A stretch of 51,054 nt of DNA from Candidatus Methanoperedens sp. (GCA_028715885.1 JAQUQX010000010.1:1-51054); one strand, 5' to 3'. Shown: positions 1 through 8,553, counted from the first letter of the stretch. The notes: generated from the sequence alone by a model not told the origin. Translations and numbers: made by a program.

Positions 1-2615
1 GTTTTGTCCTTATCAGGCTTCCTGACAATCTTAATCTCCTCTTCCTCCCATGGTTTAAGCGCCGCAATCAGCCTGCTGCTGCACAGGGGACATTCGGGAA
101 CCGAAGGGACATTGTTGACAATCCTGTTTACTTTCCATTTCTTGCAGTTCAGGCAGAAAAGTATCACATGGTCGTTCATAATCCTGCTCTTAAGCGCCAT
201 GATTATCGAGCTGTCAGCCCTCTCAGGCGCCATCAGTTCCCTTCCGCCCATGAAACCTGCCTCCCCGATTGGACTTGTCGGCTGCACAACAAGCTTCACG
301 CTGCCGTTCTGGAGCTTGCCCAGAACCTCTCTTGCGCGCGCTATATCAAGCTTGTCGTGGAAAATCTCGCGCACTGCTTCATCATACATCGGGGTATGCT
401 CGAAAACATCAAGCAGTTTCTTCATGCTTATGCGCTCGTAATCCATATCCCGGCTCAGCGCCCCGAACTTTCGCGCCACATGCACCATCTTCCATTTAAG
501 TAGCATCGTATTCTTCAACGTCATCTCAATAATCGGCTCGATGTGTTCCGGGCTTGTGGTAAGGAGCAACTCTTTTATCCTCTCTGCGTTAAGCATCCTC
601 GGAAGCTCAAGCTTAATCCTGTACGGGTCTATCTCCATAGCCACACTTGCGCCGAACCGTGCCGCAAGCAGCGATGTCAGGGCGCGCCCCAGCGTCTCAT
701 TCACCTTATGCCCGGCGCATATATTGAGCACGATTGTTTTTCCTTCCTGCTCTACTACTGCAGTATCATCAGCCGGCACAGCAAGACCGGCTTTAACCTG
801 CTTTCGGATTAGTTCCAGAATTTCATTTGCGGCTTCAATGTCCGCAGGATACTGGTTTCTGTAATCCTCAATAATTTTATCGGCGCTCTCACCGCCTGTC
901 AGCTTTGTAAGGAAATGCTTTCTTATGGCTCCCACTTCCTGCGCCACTTCATAGGGCACAGGTATCTCCTCGCCCACCCAGTTGGGAATGTCCGCTCCCG
1001 GATCGCTTATGGGTTCCACTTTAATCTTGCTTTTTTCTGTTATTATCTCGATGATGCGCCACATCTCACCTTTTGCAATGAATACAGCGCCTGCCTGTGC
1101 AAAATCCACAACGAAAACCTCATCAAGCGCCCCGACAGTTCTGCCGCTTACGATATCGAATATCTCGAAACGTTTTTCATCGGGTATCATGGAGAGATTT
1201 TCATAAAAATACTGCCAGGTCTTCCTCTTCCTGCTAATTATATCATTCTCAAGCCGTATAAGCCTGTTATCGTTTAGTTGTTTTATAACCTCGCGCAGCA
1301 TCACGATGTTAAGATTCCGATACGGATAAGCCCTTTTAACTATGGAATATATTGCATCCGTGGAAATCTCATTGAAATCCAGCGCCATCCCACATATCTG
1401 GTTTGCAAGCGTGTCTGTGCTGTTCTCATGGATATCAATCGTTTCAATTTCACCTGTCTTTGCCCTGCGTGTGATTGCCGAAGATTCTGCTGCATCATCC
1501 GCGCTTATGGTTATTATTGTCCCGCTTGAGCGCTGCCCTACCCAGTGCCCCGAACGTCCTACCCTCTGTATGACCCGGATAACCTCACGGGGCGACATAT
1601 ACTGGATTACATGCTCCACATCCCCGATGTCTATACCAAGTTCCATGGATGACGTGCATACAAGCCCGGAAATAGAGCCGCTCTTGAAATTATTCTCCGC
1701 TTCGATACGGGCTTCCCGCGAGAGTGAGCCGTGATGCACCCCTATAGGGATTCCAAGCATCCTGAACCTCGAGCCCAGCATCTCAGCCGCCTCTCTTGTA
1801 TTCACGAATATGAGCGTGGATTTATATTTAGCAACAATACCGGAAATCACACGGATATGAGAGGCAGTTTCAGGCGTGCACATAAGTTTTCTTGATGAGC
1901 CTGCGTCTTCCGGTGTTGGTCTGGGGCACACCACATTAAAATCAAGCTGCTTTACAAGGGATACTTCAATCACGCGGGCAGTCCTGTTCGTTCCTGCAAG
2001 GAAATGCGCTATCTCATCGGGTTTTCCAACCGTTGCTGACAATCCCAGCCTCTGGAACTCCCCGCAGACCTCAACCAGTCTTTCGAGGGCGATGGACAGC
2101 TGCGCCCCCCTTTTTGAAGATGCAAGCTCATGCACTTCATCGATAATCACATGCGTAACCGTCTTGAGGTTATTGCGAAGCCTTTTGCCTGTAAGCATTA
2201 CCTGGAGCGTCTCAGGCGTCGTGACCAGAAAATCAGGAGGTTTTAAGGATTGTTTTTGCCTTTCGTAAGATGTTGTGTCCCCGTGCCTCACAGCCACTTT
2301 TATGCCAAGCTCTTTCCCCCACCATTCAAGGCGCGAGAGCATATCGCGGTTCAGGGCGCGAAGCGGGGTAATGTACAGGACGGATATCCCGCGCCTGTCC
2401 TCTTCATTTTTCCCGGCTTTTTTTTGCATGATGCTCTCGAATACGGGAAGCACCACGGACTCGGTTTTACCCGAACCTGTTGGCGCGATGAGCAGCACGT
2501 GTTCATGTGCAAGCACTGCGGGAATTGTTTTTACCTGCGGCTCGGTCGGGGCAGTAAATCCCTGTTTATTCAGGGCGTCCTGTATTCCGGGGTTAAGCAA
2601 ACCGAACACGCTCAT
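1..2615 (-). CDS. lhr: Lhr-type superfamily 2 helicase, C-terminus cut by window edge
   Basis: ATP-dependent nucleic-acid helicase of the archaeal Lhr family, thought to act in DNA repair and RNA/DNA hybrid unwinding. Reading the minus strand from ATG 2615 gives about 871 codons before the left edge. Walker A APTGSGKT lies near residues 44-51, the DEVH box near 159-162, an SAT motif (LGLSATVG) follows, and motif VI QRVGRSGHW is near 350. A CxxC pair near residue 821 and a second near 842 could form a zinc site in the C-terminal part, as in aLhr1-type proteins. A GTG two codons upstream (2621) is an alternative start. A TATA-like TTATATA centred near 2642 puts transcription close to the ATG, so the message is probably leaderless. 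The stop codon lies outside the window. Confidence 0.93.
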   Translation of the reverse strand, partial: MSVFGLLNPGIQDALNKQGFTAPTEPQVKTIPAVLAHEHVLLIAPTGSGKTESVVLPVFESIMQKKAGKNEEDRRGISVLYITPLRALNRDMLSRLEWWGKELGIKVAVRHGDTTSYERQKQSLKPPDFLVTTPETLQVMLTGKRLRNNLKTVTHVIIDEVHELASSKRGAQLSIALERLVEVCGEFQRLGLSATVGKPDEIAHFLAGTNRTARVIEVSLVKQLDFNVVCPRPTPEDAGSSRKLMCTPETASHIRVISGIVAKYKSTLIFVNTREAAEMLGSRFRMLGIPIGVHHGSLSREARIEAENNFKSGSISGLVCTSSMELGIDIGDVEHVIQYMSPREVIRVIQRVGRSGHWVGQRSSGTIITISADDAAESSAITRRAKTGEIETIDIHENSTDTLANQICGMALDFNEISTDAIYSIVKRAYPYRNLNIVMLREVIKQLNDNRLIRLENDIISRKRKTWQYFYENLSMIPDEKRFEIFDIVSGRTVGALDEVFVVDFAQAGAVFIAKGEMWRIIEIITEKSKIKVEPISDPGADIPNWVGEEIPVPYEVAQEVGAIRKHFLTKLTGGESADKIIEDYRNQYPADIEAANEILELIRKQVKAGLAVPADDTAVVEQEGKTIVLNICAGHKVNETLGRALTSLLAARFGASVAMEIDPYRIKLELPRMLNAERIKELLLTTSPEHIEPIIEMTLKNTMLLKWKMVHVARKFGALSRDMDYERISMKKLLDVFEHTPMYDEAVREIFHDKLDIARAREVLGKLQNGSVKLVVQPTSPIGEAGFMGGRELMAPERADSSIIMALKSRIMNDHVILFCLNCKKWKVNRIVNNVPSVPECPLCSSRLIAALKPWEEEEIKIVRKPDKDK

Positions 2616-2703
2616 GGGCACGAAAAAGATGTTTGCAGTATATAACTTTATTCTATTACAGGCGAACAATTATTGTTTAAATTTTTTATCAAAGTACAGG
2701 AAA

Positions 2704-2712
2704 CTATAAATC
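2704..2712 (+). promoter_or_regulatory. BoxA/TATA for the 42-aa ORF
   Basis: CTATAAATC lies about 27 bp upstream of the ATG at 2735, the spacing expected for a leaderless archaeal transcript. The same CTATAAATCTAAT stretch occurs before the membrane-protein gene starting at 7415. Confidence 0.5.
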
Positions 2713-2734
2713 TAATTTCTTATATTGAAAGGTT

Positions 2735-2863
2735 ATGGTAAAAATAAAAAGTTTTAACGAAGTGTTTTTAAAAGCAGATGGCTCTCCGAACTGGCTGCAA
2801 ATTGGCATTGCTGTATTTCTGGTGCTGTTCATAATATATAATGTACTTCAGCTAACCGGTTAA
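2735..2863 (+). CDS. Small single-span membrane protein, 42 aa, unknown
   Basis: A 42-codon ORF from ATG 2735 to TAA 2863 encodes a short polar N-terminus (about 20 residues, starting MVKIKSFNEVFLK) and one hydrophobic segment at about residues 22-38 ending in LQLTG. This is the layout of a tail-anchored membrane protein. A TATA-like box sits at leaderless spacing upstream, which supports it as a gene. Its last 12 nt overlap the 3' end of the convergent CYTH gene. Size and topology resemble archaeal Sec61beta, but I see no sequence match to that family, so no function is assigned. Confidence 0.5.
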   Translation: MVKIKSFNEVFLKADGSPNWLQIGIAVFLVLFIIYNVLQLTG

Positions 2864-3394
2864 TTTTTTTTCAAGCACCATTTCAAGGTATGAGCTGCGG
2901 ATAGTTGATTCCCTGCTTATGCCCAGTTTTTCGATTAATTTAAAAACGCTTTCGACTTTTTCTTCATAATTATATGAATCTTTTACCGACATCTCGATCT
3001 CAATGAAATCCCCGAGATTTCGTACTTCATCAAGAGAGATAAAAAAATCCCCGAGCCTGAAATTTTTTCTTTTCTTGGTTACGGTCGCCACAGGGAAAAA
3101 ACCGAGAGAGGATAAAATGTTTCCCATGGTATTGGCATCGTTTATACCTGCCTGGAATTCTTTTCTTGTTTTAGAAACCCTGTCCATTTTGGGGCCTTTA
3201 TAGGTCAGAAAGGATACGCCATTCTGGACTCTTATTCTCAAAGCCTCGTCGGTTTCTCCAAAATCACGATACGGCGTGTTATAATAAGTATCAACCTGGC
3301 TCTCTATCCCTATAGGCGACGCGCCCAGAGCGATTACCGCCCTCTCCATCTGCTTTGGTTCATCTACGTGTGCTTTCACTTCTATCTCAATCAT
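2852..3394 (-). CDS. CYTH-domain protein (class IV adenylate cyclase / CyaB-like)
   Basis: 180-residue protein of the CYTH (CyaB-thiamine triphosphatase) superfamily, which binds triphosphate compounds and divalent metal in a beta-barrel tunnel. The N-terminal MIEIEVK carries the family's ExExK signature at E3, E5 and K7. Charged strands typical of the tunnel follow, such as ALRIRV near residue 50, YKGPK near 64-68 and FIEIEM near 131. The length matches single-domain archaeal CYTH proteins. The substrate (cAMP formation, ThTP or another triphosphate) cannot be read from sequence. It has its own promoter region and is convergent with the small membrane ORF. Confidence 0.85.
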   Translation of the reverse strand: MIEIEVKAHVDEPKQMERAVIALGASPIGIESQVDTYYNTPYRDFGETDEALRIRVQNGVSFLTYKGPKMDRVSKTRKEFQAGINDANTMGNILSSLGFFPVATVTKKRKNFRLGDFFISLDEVRNLGDFIEIEMSVKDSYNYEEKVESVFKLIEKLGISRESTIRSSYLEMVLEKKLTG

Positions 3395-3725
3395 ATTTCC
3401 ATCTCTATCCTTAATGTTTGTTTGTCATGCCGGTATATGAAATTGCTTATTTGTCCTGCTTAGTCGGTATAAAAAAAGTATTTGTTTAGCTGCTCACTAT
3501 TTTCAATGTTATTACTTAAAACTTGAAGGGATGTTTTGTGGTTTCCTATGAAATACTTAAATTGCAATGCATAAACACGTGGTTTTTCATGTTTCATACA
3601 TGAGCGTATTCCGTTCAAGGGGGTTTTACACCCGCAAAAGGCAAAAACCTTTAAATACCCATAAGCAGATAATATACTGCTAATTTTCTCATTTTTTGTG
3701 ATGAGGTATTTGAGAGGTATTTAAA
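3395..3725. other. 331-bp intergenic region between divergent CYTH gene and psmB
   Basis: No convincing gene. The left part holds a possible TATA (CATATA near 3434) for the CYTH gene. The right part holds the psmB promoter. A second TTAAA-containing stretch near 3556-3563 is unexplained. Confidence 0.5.
3648..3660 (+). promoter_or_regulatory. psmB BoxA
   Basis: CCTTTAAATACCC is a good archaeal TATA element about 70 bp before the psmB ATG. It implies a 5' UTR of roughly 45-50 nt that includes the AGAGGT Shine-Dalgarno site at 3713-3718. Confidence 0.55.
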
Positions 3726-4355
3726 ATGGATAATACGGAATACAAAGGAACCACTACCATAGGGTTAGTTTGCGATACGGGTGTAGTCTTTGCCACCGAG
3801 AGAAGAGCGACAATGGGGCACTTTATTGCCAGTAAAGACGCTAAAAAGGTCTATCAGATAGATGACCTAATAGCAATGACCACCGCAGGCTCTGTCGGCG
3901 ATGCGCAGAGGCTTGTAAAATGGATGCAGGTGGAGGCAAAACTTTATAAGATGCGCAGGGAAGAGCCCATGACCGTGAAAGGAATAGTAAGCCTGCTTGC
4001 TAATATTTTAAGCGGTAATAGATATTACCCTTATTTTGTACAGCTTCTTGTTGGCGGGGTTGACAAAAACGGACCTGGTATATATTCACTTGACGCAGTA
4101 GGTGGAATAATCGAAGAGAAAAAAGCAGTGTCAACAGGCTCGGGTTCACCAATGGCTTACGGCGTGCTTGAAGATAGGTATGTTGACGGAATGCCGATTG
4201 ATGAAGGGGTTGAGCTGGCAGTACGCGCCCTGCATAATGCCATGAAACGGGATTCCGCATCAGGCGATGGCATCAATGTGGTAAAAATCACATCCGATGG
4301 TTATATTCAGATTGATGATGCCGAAATAAAGAAAATGCGCGATACTTTTACATAA
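3726..4355 (+). CDS. psmB: Proteasome beta subunit (20S core peptidase)
   Basis: Catalytic beta subunit of the archaeal 20S proteasome, a cytoplasmic threonine protease fed by PAN/Cdc48-type ATPases. The 209-residue precursor has an 8-residue propeptide ending in Gly8. Cleavage would expose Thr9 (KG|TTTIGL) as the N-terminal nucleophile. Counting from Thr9 as 1, Glu17 (residue 25) and Lys33 (residue 41) are in the expected places, and the SGSGSP and DSASGDG stretches supply the conserved Ser/Asp of the active site. The AGAGGT Shine-Dalgarno site and length support this start. A U-rich tract separates it from the downstream termination-factor gene. Confidence 0.97.
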   Translation: MDNTEYKGTTTIGLVCDTGVVFATERRATMGHFIASKDAKKVYQIDDLIAMTTAGSVGDAQRLVKWMQVEAKLYKMRREEPMTVKGIVSLLANILSGNRYYPYFVQLLVGGVDKNGPGIYSLDAVGGIIEEKKAVSTGSGSPMAYGVLEDRYVDGMPIDEGVELAVRALHNAMKRDSASGDGINVVKITSDGYIQIDDAEIKKMRDTFT

Positions 4356-4357
4356 AT

Positions 4358-4380
4358 ATTTATTTTTATTTTTTTTGTAC
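4358..4380 (+). terminator. U-rich tract after psmB
   Basis: The RNA is dominated by U runs (TATTTTTATTTTTTTTG) directly after the psmB stop. Archaeal termination depends on such U-tracts, and FttA enhances termination at them. The tract also lies about 20-40 nt before the fttA start codon. Confidence 0.5.
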
Positions 4381-4398
4381 TGAAGAAGGAAAACGACG

Positions 4399-6312
4399 AT
4401 GACAGTTGAAGACGTATTAAACGAACTAAAACAAAAAATAAGAGCACATCTTCCCAAAGATATCACGATATCCAATGTAGATTTCGAGGGACCTGAACTC
4501 GTTATTTATACAGAAGAGCCCAGGAAATTTGCAGATAACGGCGATCTTATAAAAACTCTTGCCAAGGACTTGAGAAAACGACTTGTGGTCAGACCTGACC
4601 CAAAGGTGCTGGCACAACCCGATGAAGCAATTACTGCGATATCAAAAATTGTTCCCACCGAATCGGGAATTTCTAACCATTATTTTGATGTGGACACTGG
4701 CGAAGTCGTAATAGAAGCTGAAAAGCCGGGATTGGTTATAGGCAGACACGGCGAAACTTTGAGGGATATTACAAAAGAAATCGGCTGGACTCCGAAAGTT
4801 GTTCGCACTCCCCCCATGAAATCAACGACCGTAAACAATATACGCCAGTTCATGCGTACCAATAAAGAAGAGAGAAAAAACCTGCTAAAAACAATAGGCA
4901 GGAAGATACACCGCGGCATTTCTTCCAAGGATAAATGGGTACGAATGACAACCCTCGGTGCCTGTCGTGAAGTGGGACGCAGTTGTTTTTTACTCTCAAC
5001 CCCTGAAACCAGGATATTGATTGACTGCGGGGTTAATGTGGCAGGAGAAGATAATGGGACGCCCTATCTTTACGTACCAGAGGTACACCCCATAAGCCAG
5101 ATAGACGCCGTTATCCTGACGCATGCGCATCTTGACCATATCGGGCTTGTGCCTTTGCTATACAAATACGGATTCGAAGGACCTGTTTATTGTACGCCGC
5201 CAACGCGCGACTTAATGGCATTATTGCAATTAGACTATCTCGATGTCGCTGCCCGCGAGGGACGGAAAATCCCCTACGAATCGGCAATGATCCGCGAAGT
5301 CCTGAAACACACTATAACATTGAACTACGGCGATGTCACGGATATCGGTCCTGATATGAAATTGACTTTCCATAACGCCGGGCATATACTGGGCTCATCG
5401 ATTGCGCACTTTCATGTAGGAGACGGTCTGTACAATATCGCTTTTACAGGTGATTTCAAGTATGAAAAGACACGGCTGTTCGACCCTGCTACCACTGATT
5501 TCCCGCGCGTAGAAACACTTGTGATGGAAGCTACTTACGGCGGCTCGCGGGATATGCAGCCCTCAAGAAGAGATGCAGAGCGGCATTTGCAGCAGATAGC
5601 CAAGGAAACGCTTGATAACGGGGGAAGTTTACTTATCCCTACATTTGCAGTGGGACGAAGCCAGGAAGTCATGATTGTGCTTGAGGAAGCCATACGGAAA
5701 GGATTTTTGAGCGATGTTCCTGTTTACCTTGACGGCATGATTTACGAAGCAACTGCAATCCATACCACGCATCCCGAATATCTGAATAATGAACTGAGAA
5801 ACCAGATTTTCCATAAAGGAATGAACCCCTTTCTTTCAAAATGTTTTGTTCAGGTGGACTCAAAGGAGAAACGCCAGAAAATTATCGATGACCGTGAACC
5901 TTGCATCGTTCTTGCAACCTCAGGAATGATGAACGGAGGACCGGTCATGGAATACCTGAAACATTTTGGTCCAGAGGAAAAGAATACGCTGGTCTTCGTT
6001 GGCTACCAGGCAGAAGGCACACTTGGCAGGCGCATCCAGAAAGGCTGGAAGGAAATTCCCATGCACGCTGGCGGAGGTAGGACTGAAACCATTAAAATCA
6101 ACATGCATATAGATACTGTTGACGGGTTCTCCGGTCACTCGGACAGGATGCAGCTAATGGAATATGTAAGGAAAATGAGACCGAGACCCGAGCATGTCAT
6201 AACCCAGCACGGGGACGATAAGAACTGTATGGACCTTGCAAGCTCGATATACCGGAAATTCAAGATAGAAACGCGTGCACCGATGAACCTTGAGACCATA
6301 AGGCTGGCTTAG
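4399..6312 (+). CDS. fttA: aCPSF1 / FttA, KH-MBL-beta-CASP ribonuclease and transcription termination factor
   Basis: Archaeal CPSF73 homologue that cuts nascent RNA after U-rich sites and drives termination. The 637 residues follow the family order. The N-terminal KH-like region carries a GxxG loop (GRHG) at 115-118. The metallo-beta-lactamase core has HAHLDH at 242-247, His329 (AGHILGSS) and Asp352 (TGDFKYE). The beta-CASP part and the C-terminal SGHSDR and QHGDD histidine motifs complete the metal site. The start follows an AAGGA Shine-Dalgarno site. The U-tract between psmB and this gene could be a target of its own product (inference). Confidence 0.97.
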   Translation: MTVEDVLNELKQKIRAHLPKDITISNVDFEGPELVIYTEEPRKFADNGDLIKTLAKDLRKRLVVRPDPKVLAQPDEAITAISKIVPTESGISNHYFDVDTGEVVIEAEKPGLVIGRHGETLRDITKEIGWTPKVVRTPPMKSTTVNNIRQFMRTNKEERKNLLKTIGRKIHRGISSKDKWVRMTTLGACREVGRSCFLLSTPETRILIDCGVNVAGEDNGTPYLYVPEVHPISQIDAVILTHAHLDHIGLVPLLYKYGFEGPVYCTPPTRDLMALLQLDYLDVAAREGRKIPYESAMIREVLKHTITLNYGDVTDIGPDMKLTFHNAGHILGSSIAHFHVGDGLYNIAFTGDFKYEKTRLFDPATTDFPRVETLVMEATYGGSRDMQPSRRDAERHLQQIAKETLDNGGSLLIPTFAVGRSQEVMIVLEEAIRKGFLSDVPVYLDGMIYEATAIHTTHPEYLNNELRNQIFHKGMNPFLSKCFVQVDSKEKRQKIIDDREPCIVLATSGMMNGGPVMEYLKHFGPEEKNTLVFVGYQAEGTLGRRIQKGWKEIPMHAGGGRTETIKINMHIDTVDGFSGHSDRMQLMEYVRKMRPRPEHVITQHGDDKNCMDLASSIYRKFKIETRAPMNLETIRLA

Positions 6313-6345
6313 GGTTTTTGGGATTTTTTTATTTTAAAAGATGTT
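6313..6345 (+). terminator. U-tract terminator of fttA
   Basis: GTTTTTGGGATTTTTTTATTTT directly follows the fttA stop: two to three T runs without a stable hairpin, the usual archaeal terminator form. Confidence 0.55.
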
Positions 6346-6408
6346 AAAATAGTCTTAATGACATATTTTTGGGAAAACTATGTGTCTGATAACAGCAAGC
6401 TTTGAAAA

Positions 6409-6480
6409 TGGACCCGGCGGGATTCGAACCCGCGGCCTTTGCGTTGCGAACGCAACGATCTACCCCTGATCTACAGGCCC
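6409..6480 (-). tRNA. tRNA-Ala (anticodon CGC)
   Basis: Read on the minus strand: acceptor GGGCCTG pairs with CGGGTCC, including the G3-U70 wobble that specifies alanine, with A73. The anticodon stem TTGCG/CGCAA closes the 7-nt loop TTCGCAA, giving anticodon CGC (codon GCG). The T-arm contains GGTTCGAATCC. CCA is not encoded. It lies 31 nt downstream of ef1b on the same strand, so it may be cotranscribed with it. Confidence 0.95.
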
Positions 6481-6511
6481 TTATAAAAATTGAAAAAATA
6501 ATTAATACTTA

Positions 6512-6778
6512 TTACATCCTGCCAAGTTCTTCCACAGCGACGCTTTCCACGCCCTTCACTTTACTGAAGGCTTCTTCAACTTTCTCGGTACCGCCTTCAA
6601 TGTCGCCTACTTTTACCACGACGATAAGGGCTTTTAGACCGAAAGCCACTGGCGCTTCTGAGAAACCGTGTAACTGCGCACCTTTTGGAATTACCTTTGC
6701 AAGAGCATCTTTAAGTTTATTTAAATCAACATCCATGCCCGAAGGCATGATTCTTATCTTAGCTGCAACTTCTCCCAT
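6512..6778 (-). CDS. ef1b: Translation elongation factor aEF-1beta
   Basis: 88-residue guanine-nucleotide exchange factor for aEF-1alpha. It matches the C-terminal exchange domain found alone in archaea: [14 protein letters not shown] at the N-terminus, the [15 protein letters not shown] segment near residues 37-51, and a C-terminal VAVEELGRM. The length is normal for archaea. It starts 5 nt after the stop of the small zinc-finger gene, so the two form a tight operon, with tRNA-Ala downstream. Confidence 0.95.
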   Translation of the reverse strand: MGEVAAKIRIMPSGMDVDLNKLKDALAKVIPKGAQLHGFSEAPVAFGLKALIVVVKVGDIEGGTEKVEEAFSKVKGVESVAVEELGRM

Positions 6779-6783
6779 TTACT

Positions 6784-6957
6784 TCACGGTCCTTCGAACC
6801 CGCAGCCCTGACATTTATATGGATTGCTCTGGTGCCGGCACGCAACGCATCTTCCCAGTTCCGCCCCGCACTGCGGGCATGGAAATCGCACATAACCGCG
6901 CTCTATAATATTTACTCCGCATGAAATACATTTTTCTGCTTTTTCTTTTCTTGCCAT
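6784..6957 (-). CDS. Small zinc-finger protein, HVO_2753-like, 57 aa
   Basis: 57-residue protein with four CxxC knuckles: CISC at 10-13, CPQC at 27-30, CVAC at 37-40 and CQGC at 49-52, enough for two zinc ions. This is the pattern of the archaeal zinc-ribbon microproteins conserved next to aEF-1beta (HVO_2753 family, tied to motility and biofilm in Haloferax). The frame continues upstream to about 7074. I chose ATG 6957 because GGAG lies just upstream and because a start here gives the family length. A nucleic-acid or protein-interaction role is inference. Confidence 0.88.
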   Translation of the reverse strand: MARKEKAEKCISCGVNIIERGYVRFPCPQCGAELGRCVACRHQSNPYKCQGCGFEGP

Positions 6958-7094
6958 AATATTCTCCTGTGGGTCACCCATACAGAATCGAATGCTATTA
7001 AATTTAACGTAAAGAAACGTAGAGGTTAAATCCCCCCGCGCATCAACAAAAAACAGAAAGGGATACACAGCCAAAAGCCATGCATCCCTTTTAG

Positions 7095-7155
7095 TGACGG
7101 CAAAGCCGCCTTTTCAACCGGTCTTAAAACCAGTGGTTCTCATCCAAGGAGATAT
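7095..7155 (+). pseudogene. Degenerate copy of the adjacent class II tRNA
   Basis: Positions 7118-7146 repeat the anticodon-arm to variable-arm part of the tRNA at 7227-7315 (CCGGTCTTAAAA...GTGGTTCTCATCC) with few changes. Weaker similarity extends into the D-arm region (about 7099-7116). The copy lacks a T-arm and a pairable acceptor, and its anticodon stem is broken (CCGGT versus ACCAG). It is a tRNA remnant, from tandem duplication or from past integration of an element at the tRNA. No integrase is nearby. Confidence 0.6.
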
Positions 7156-7189
7156 ATGTTGTTTTGAAGTACTTAAAACATTCTATCGA

Positions 7190-7200
7190 AATGCATATAA
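7190..7200 (+). promoter_or_regulatory. TATA box of the class II tRNA
   Basis: GCATATAAAG lies about 30 bp upstream of the tRNA 5' end at 7227. Confidence 0.5.
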
Positions 7201-7226
7201 AGACTGATACATAATTCTATGCCTGT

Positions 7227-7315
7227 GCCGGGATGGTAGAGCGGCTTAATGCGCCGGTCTTAAAAACCGGTGGTTCTCATCCGAGACCACATGGGTTCGA
7301 ATCCCATTCCCGGCG
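7227..7315 (+). tRNA. Class II tRNA, anticodon UAA (tRNA-Leu by anticodon; G73)
   Basis: Acceptor GCCGGGA pairs with TCCCGGC. The anticodon stem CCGGT/ACCGG closes loop CTTAAAA, placing TAA at 34-36 (codon UUA, leucine). A long variable arm (GGTTCTC / GAGACC around ATCC) marks a class II tRNA, and the T-arm is ATGGG-TTCGAAT-CCCAT. The base after the acceptor is G. Archaeal tRNA-Leu normally carries A73, while G73 with a GCCG...CGGC acceptor is more like tRNA-Ser. The anticodon makes leucine the default call; the identity elements are mixed. CCA is not encoded. Confidence 0.85.
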
Positions 7316-7318
7316 CTC

Positions 7319-7358
7319 TCTCGGATGTGGTCAGGGGCACCATAACGCCCTATCTTCT
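7319..7358 (+). other. tRNA 3' trailer with complement to the variable arm and a GC hairpin
   Basis: TCTCGGAT (7319-7326) is complementary to ATCCGAGA at 7279-7286, and ATGTGGTC (7325-7332) to GACCACAT at 7285-7292, so the trailer could pair with the variable arm. A GGGC/GCCC hairpin (7335-7338 with 7347-7350) followed by a T-rich stretch could be the terminator. Confidence 0.4.
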
Positions 7359-7381
7359 TGTTTTCGAAATCGAAATCAGAA

Positions 7382-7390
7382 TCTATAAAT
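7382..7390 (+). promoter_or_regulatory. BoxA of the 171-aa membrane protein gene
   Basis: TCTATAAAT is centred about 29 bp before GTG 7415, consistent with a leaderless transcript. This decides the GTG start. Confidence 0.5.
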
Positions 7391-7414
7391 CTAATCTCTG
7401 ATTAAATACAAGCG

Positions 7415-7930
7415 GTGGAAAATATTAGAAACAAGATTGGTGGTTTTTTTAAAGCGTTGGGATACATTGCTTATCTTATTTTTGGGCTTTGGGGTCTCAT
7501 CATATCTGTACAGATTGTTGGCATTGTATTCGGTTCTCAGGCAGCCTTTTTGAGTCTATTTATATTTCCCATTACGTTTCTTGTCGCCCCTTTGTATGCT
7601 TTAATTGAGTGGGGAAATTGGTTCCCACTGTTAATTGGATACGGTGGAGGATTTATGGGAAATGTGTTTGTACACATCGGCGATTGGATGACAAGTCCCC
7701 GGCTCCTTACCACTGAAGAAATTGAGAGGGTAATCAGTGAAGCCCTTTCCGGCGATACACAGTTTGAGGTTGGCGACCGAATCATAGACCCCGTAGGACG
7801 CAAAGGAACTGTGGAGGACGTAGTTGAAAAAGATGATAAGATGAAAATCTGTGTGGTTTTTGATGAAATGTTTAATGGTATAGCTGTCCCCATGGATCCG
7901 ATAGTTAGCAAGATTCGAAAAATCCAGTAG
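7415..7930 (+). CDS. Membrane protein with a C-terminal soluble domain, unknown
   Basis: 171 residues from a GTG start. Three hydrophobic segments (about residues 13-40, 43-65 and 68-85) are followed by a soluble tail of about 80 residues. The tail contains a GDRIIDPVGRKGTVEDVVE stretch near 118-136 that reads like a small beta-barrel (SH3/KOW-like) motif: 'operate at D, G, R, then GTV'. That fold is only a suggestion. I do not recognise the family. It converges on the amino-acid kinase gene with a 6-nt gap. Confidence 0.75.
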   Translation: MENIRNKIGGFFKALGYIAYLIFGLWGLIISVQIVGIVFGSQAAFLSLFIFPITFLVAPLYALIEWGNWFPLLIGYGGGFMGNVFVHIGDWMTSPRLLTTEEIERVISEALSGDTQFEVGDRIIDPVGRKGTVEDVVEKDDKMKICVVFDEMFNGIAVPMDPIVSKIRKIQ

Positions 7931-7936
7931 GATGTT

Positions 7937-8533
7937 TTATCCTTTAACAAGCGTTCCTGTTACACTGCCGCGAAATGCACCGGTTAATCTTCCCGGGCAA
8001 TTACCATTGACAATCTCGCAATTCATTTTATTCTTAATGAGAAAACGGGGAAGCTCGGCATCCACACAGGTTTCTTTCCCTATGAGTTCCGATGCATTTA
8101 TTTCTTTTTCTAGAACCCCACCGATGTAAATTCCTTCCACATCGGTTGCTTTTATAAACCTGGCTCCAAGCTGGAACGCAACCCACGCAGCAATGGTGTC
8201 CGAGGTCACGTCCCATGTATGGGGAAGCTCATCTTTCTGTTTAAGGAGGTTATACGGCAGGAGAATGCAAACTCTTTCATCCATGTCCAAGTTGTCAAGC
8301 AGCTTCACACTGGTCCCATTACCAAGGTAATAACCATATTGTTCCATGGCAAGAATTGCCATCCAGTGAGAGGCTTCCTCCGAGGCGTTAACTTTTCGCA
8401 CCATGTCTGCAAAAACCGCCCCGCCCGGGACTATCAGGATTTTCTCGCCAGTATCTTTTGAGTATTCTACTATTTCATTCACAAGCTCCCTTGCCCTATG
8501 GATCAGGCTTCCGCCAAGCTTTACTACTATCAT
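7937..8533 (-). CDS. mfnE: Amino-acid kinase family protein, probable MfnE-type kinase
   Basis: 198-residue kinase of the aspartate/uridylate kinase fold. It has the N-terminal VVKLGGSL phosphate loop, a VPGGAVFADMVR stretch, and the DVTSDTIAAWVA / IKATDVEGIY segments typical of the family. The short single-domain form fits MfnE, which phosphorylates the aminomethylfuran-methyl phosphate intermediate in methanofuran synthesis. A related small kinase with another substrate cannot be excluded. I start at ATG 8533 because a TATAAAT-like palindrome is centred 25 bp upstream; longer in-frame starts would fall upstream of the expected transcription start. It is divergent from mtnA and shares that promoter region. 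Confidence 0.75.
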   Translation of the reverse strand: MIVVKLGGSLIHRARELVNEIVEYSKDTGEKILIVPGGAVFADMVRKVNASEEASHWMAILAMEQYGYYLGNGTSVKLLDNLDMDERVCILLPYNLLKQKDELPHTWDVTSDTIAAWVAFQLGARFIKATDVEGIYIGGVLEKEINASELIGKETCVDAELPRFLIKNKMNCEIVNGNCPGRLTGAFRGSVTGTLVKG

Positions 8534-8553
8534 GCTTTTTACTAAAACGGCAG

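Noticed and set aside
4-2709. Several plus-strand open frames of 76-144 codons
   Set aside because: All lie antisense to the Lhr helicase, whose motifs I, II and VI are intact on the minus strand.
2735-2863. 42-aa ORF as Sec61beta
   Set aside because: Size and tail anchor fit, but none of the Sec61beta sequence features are seen.
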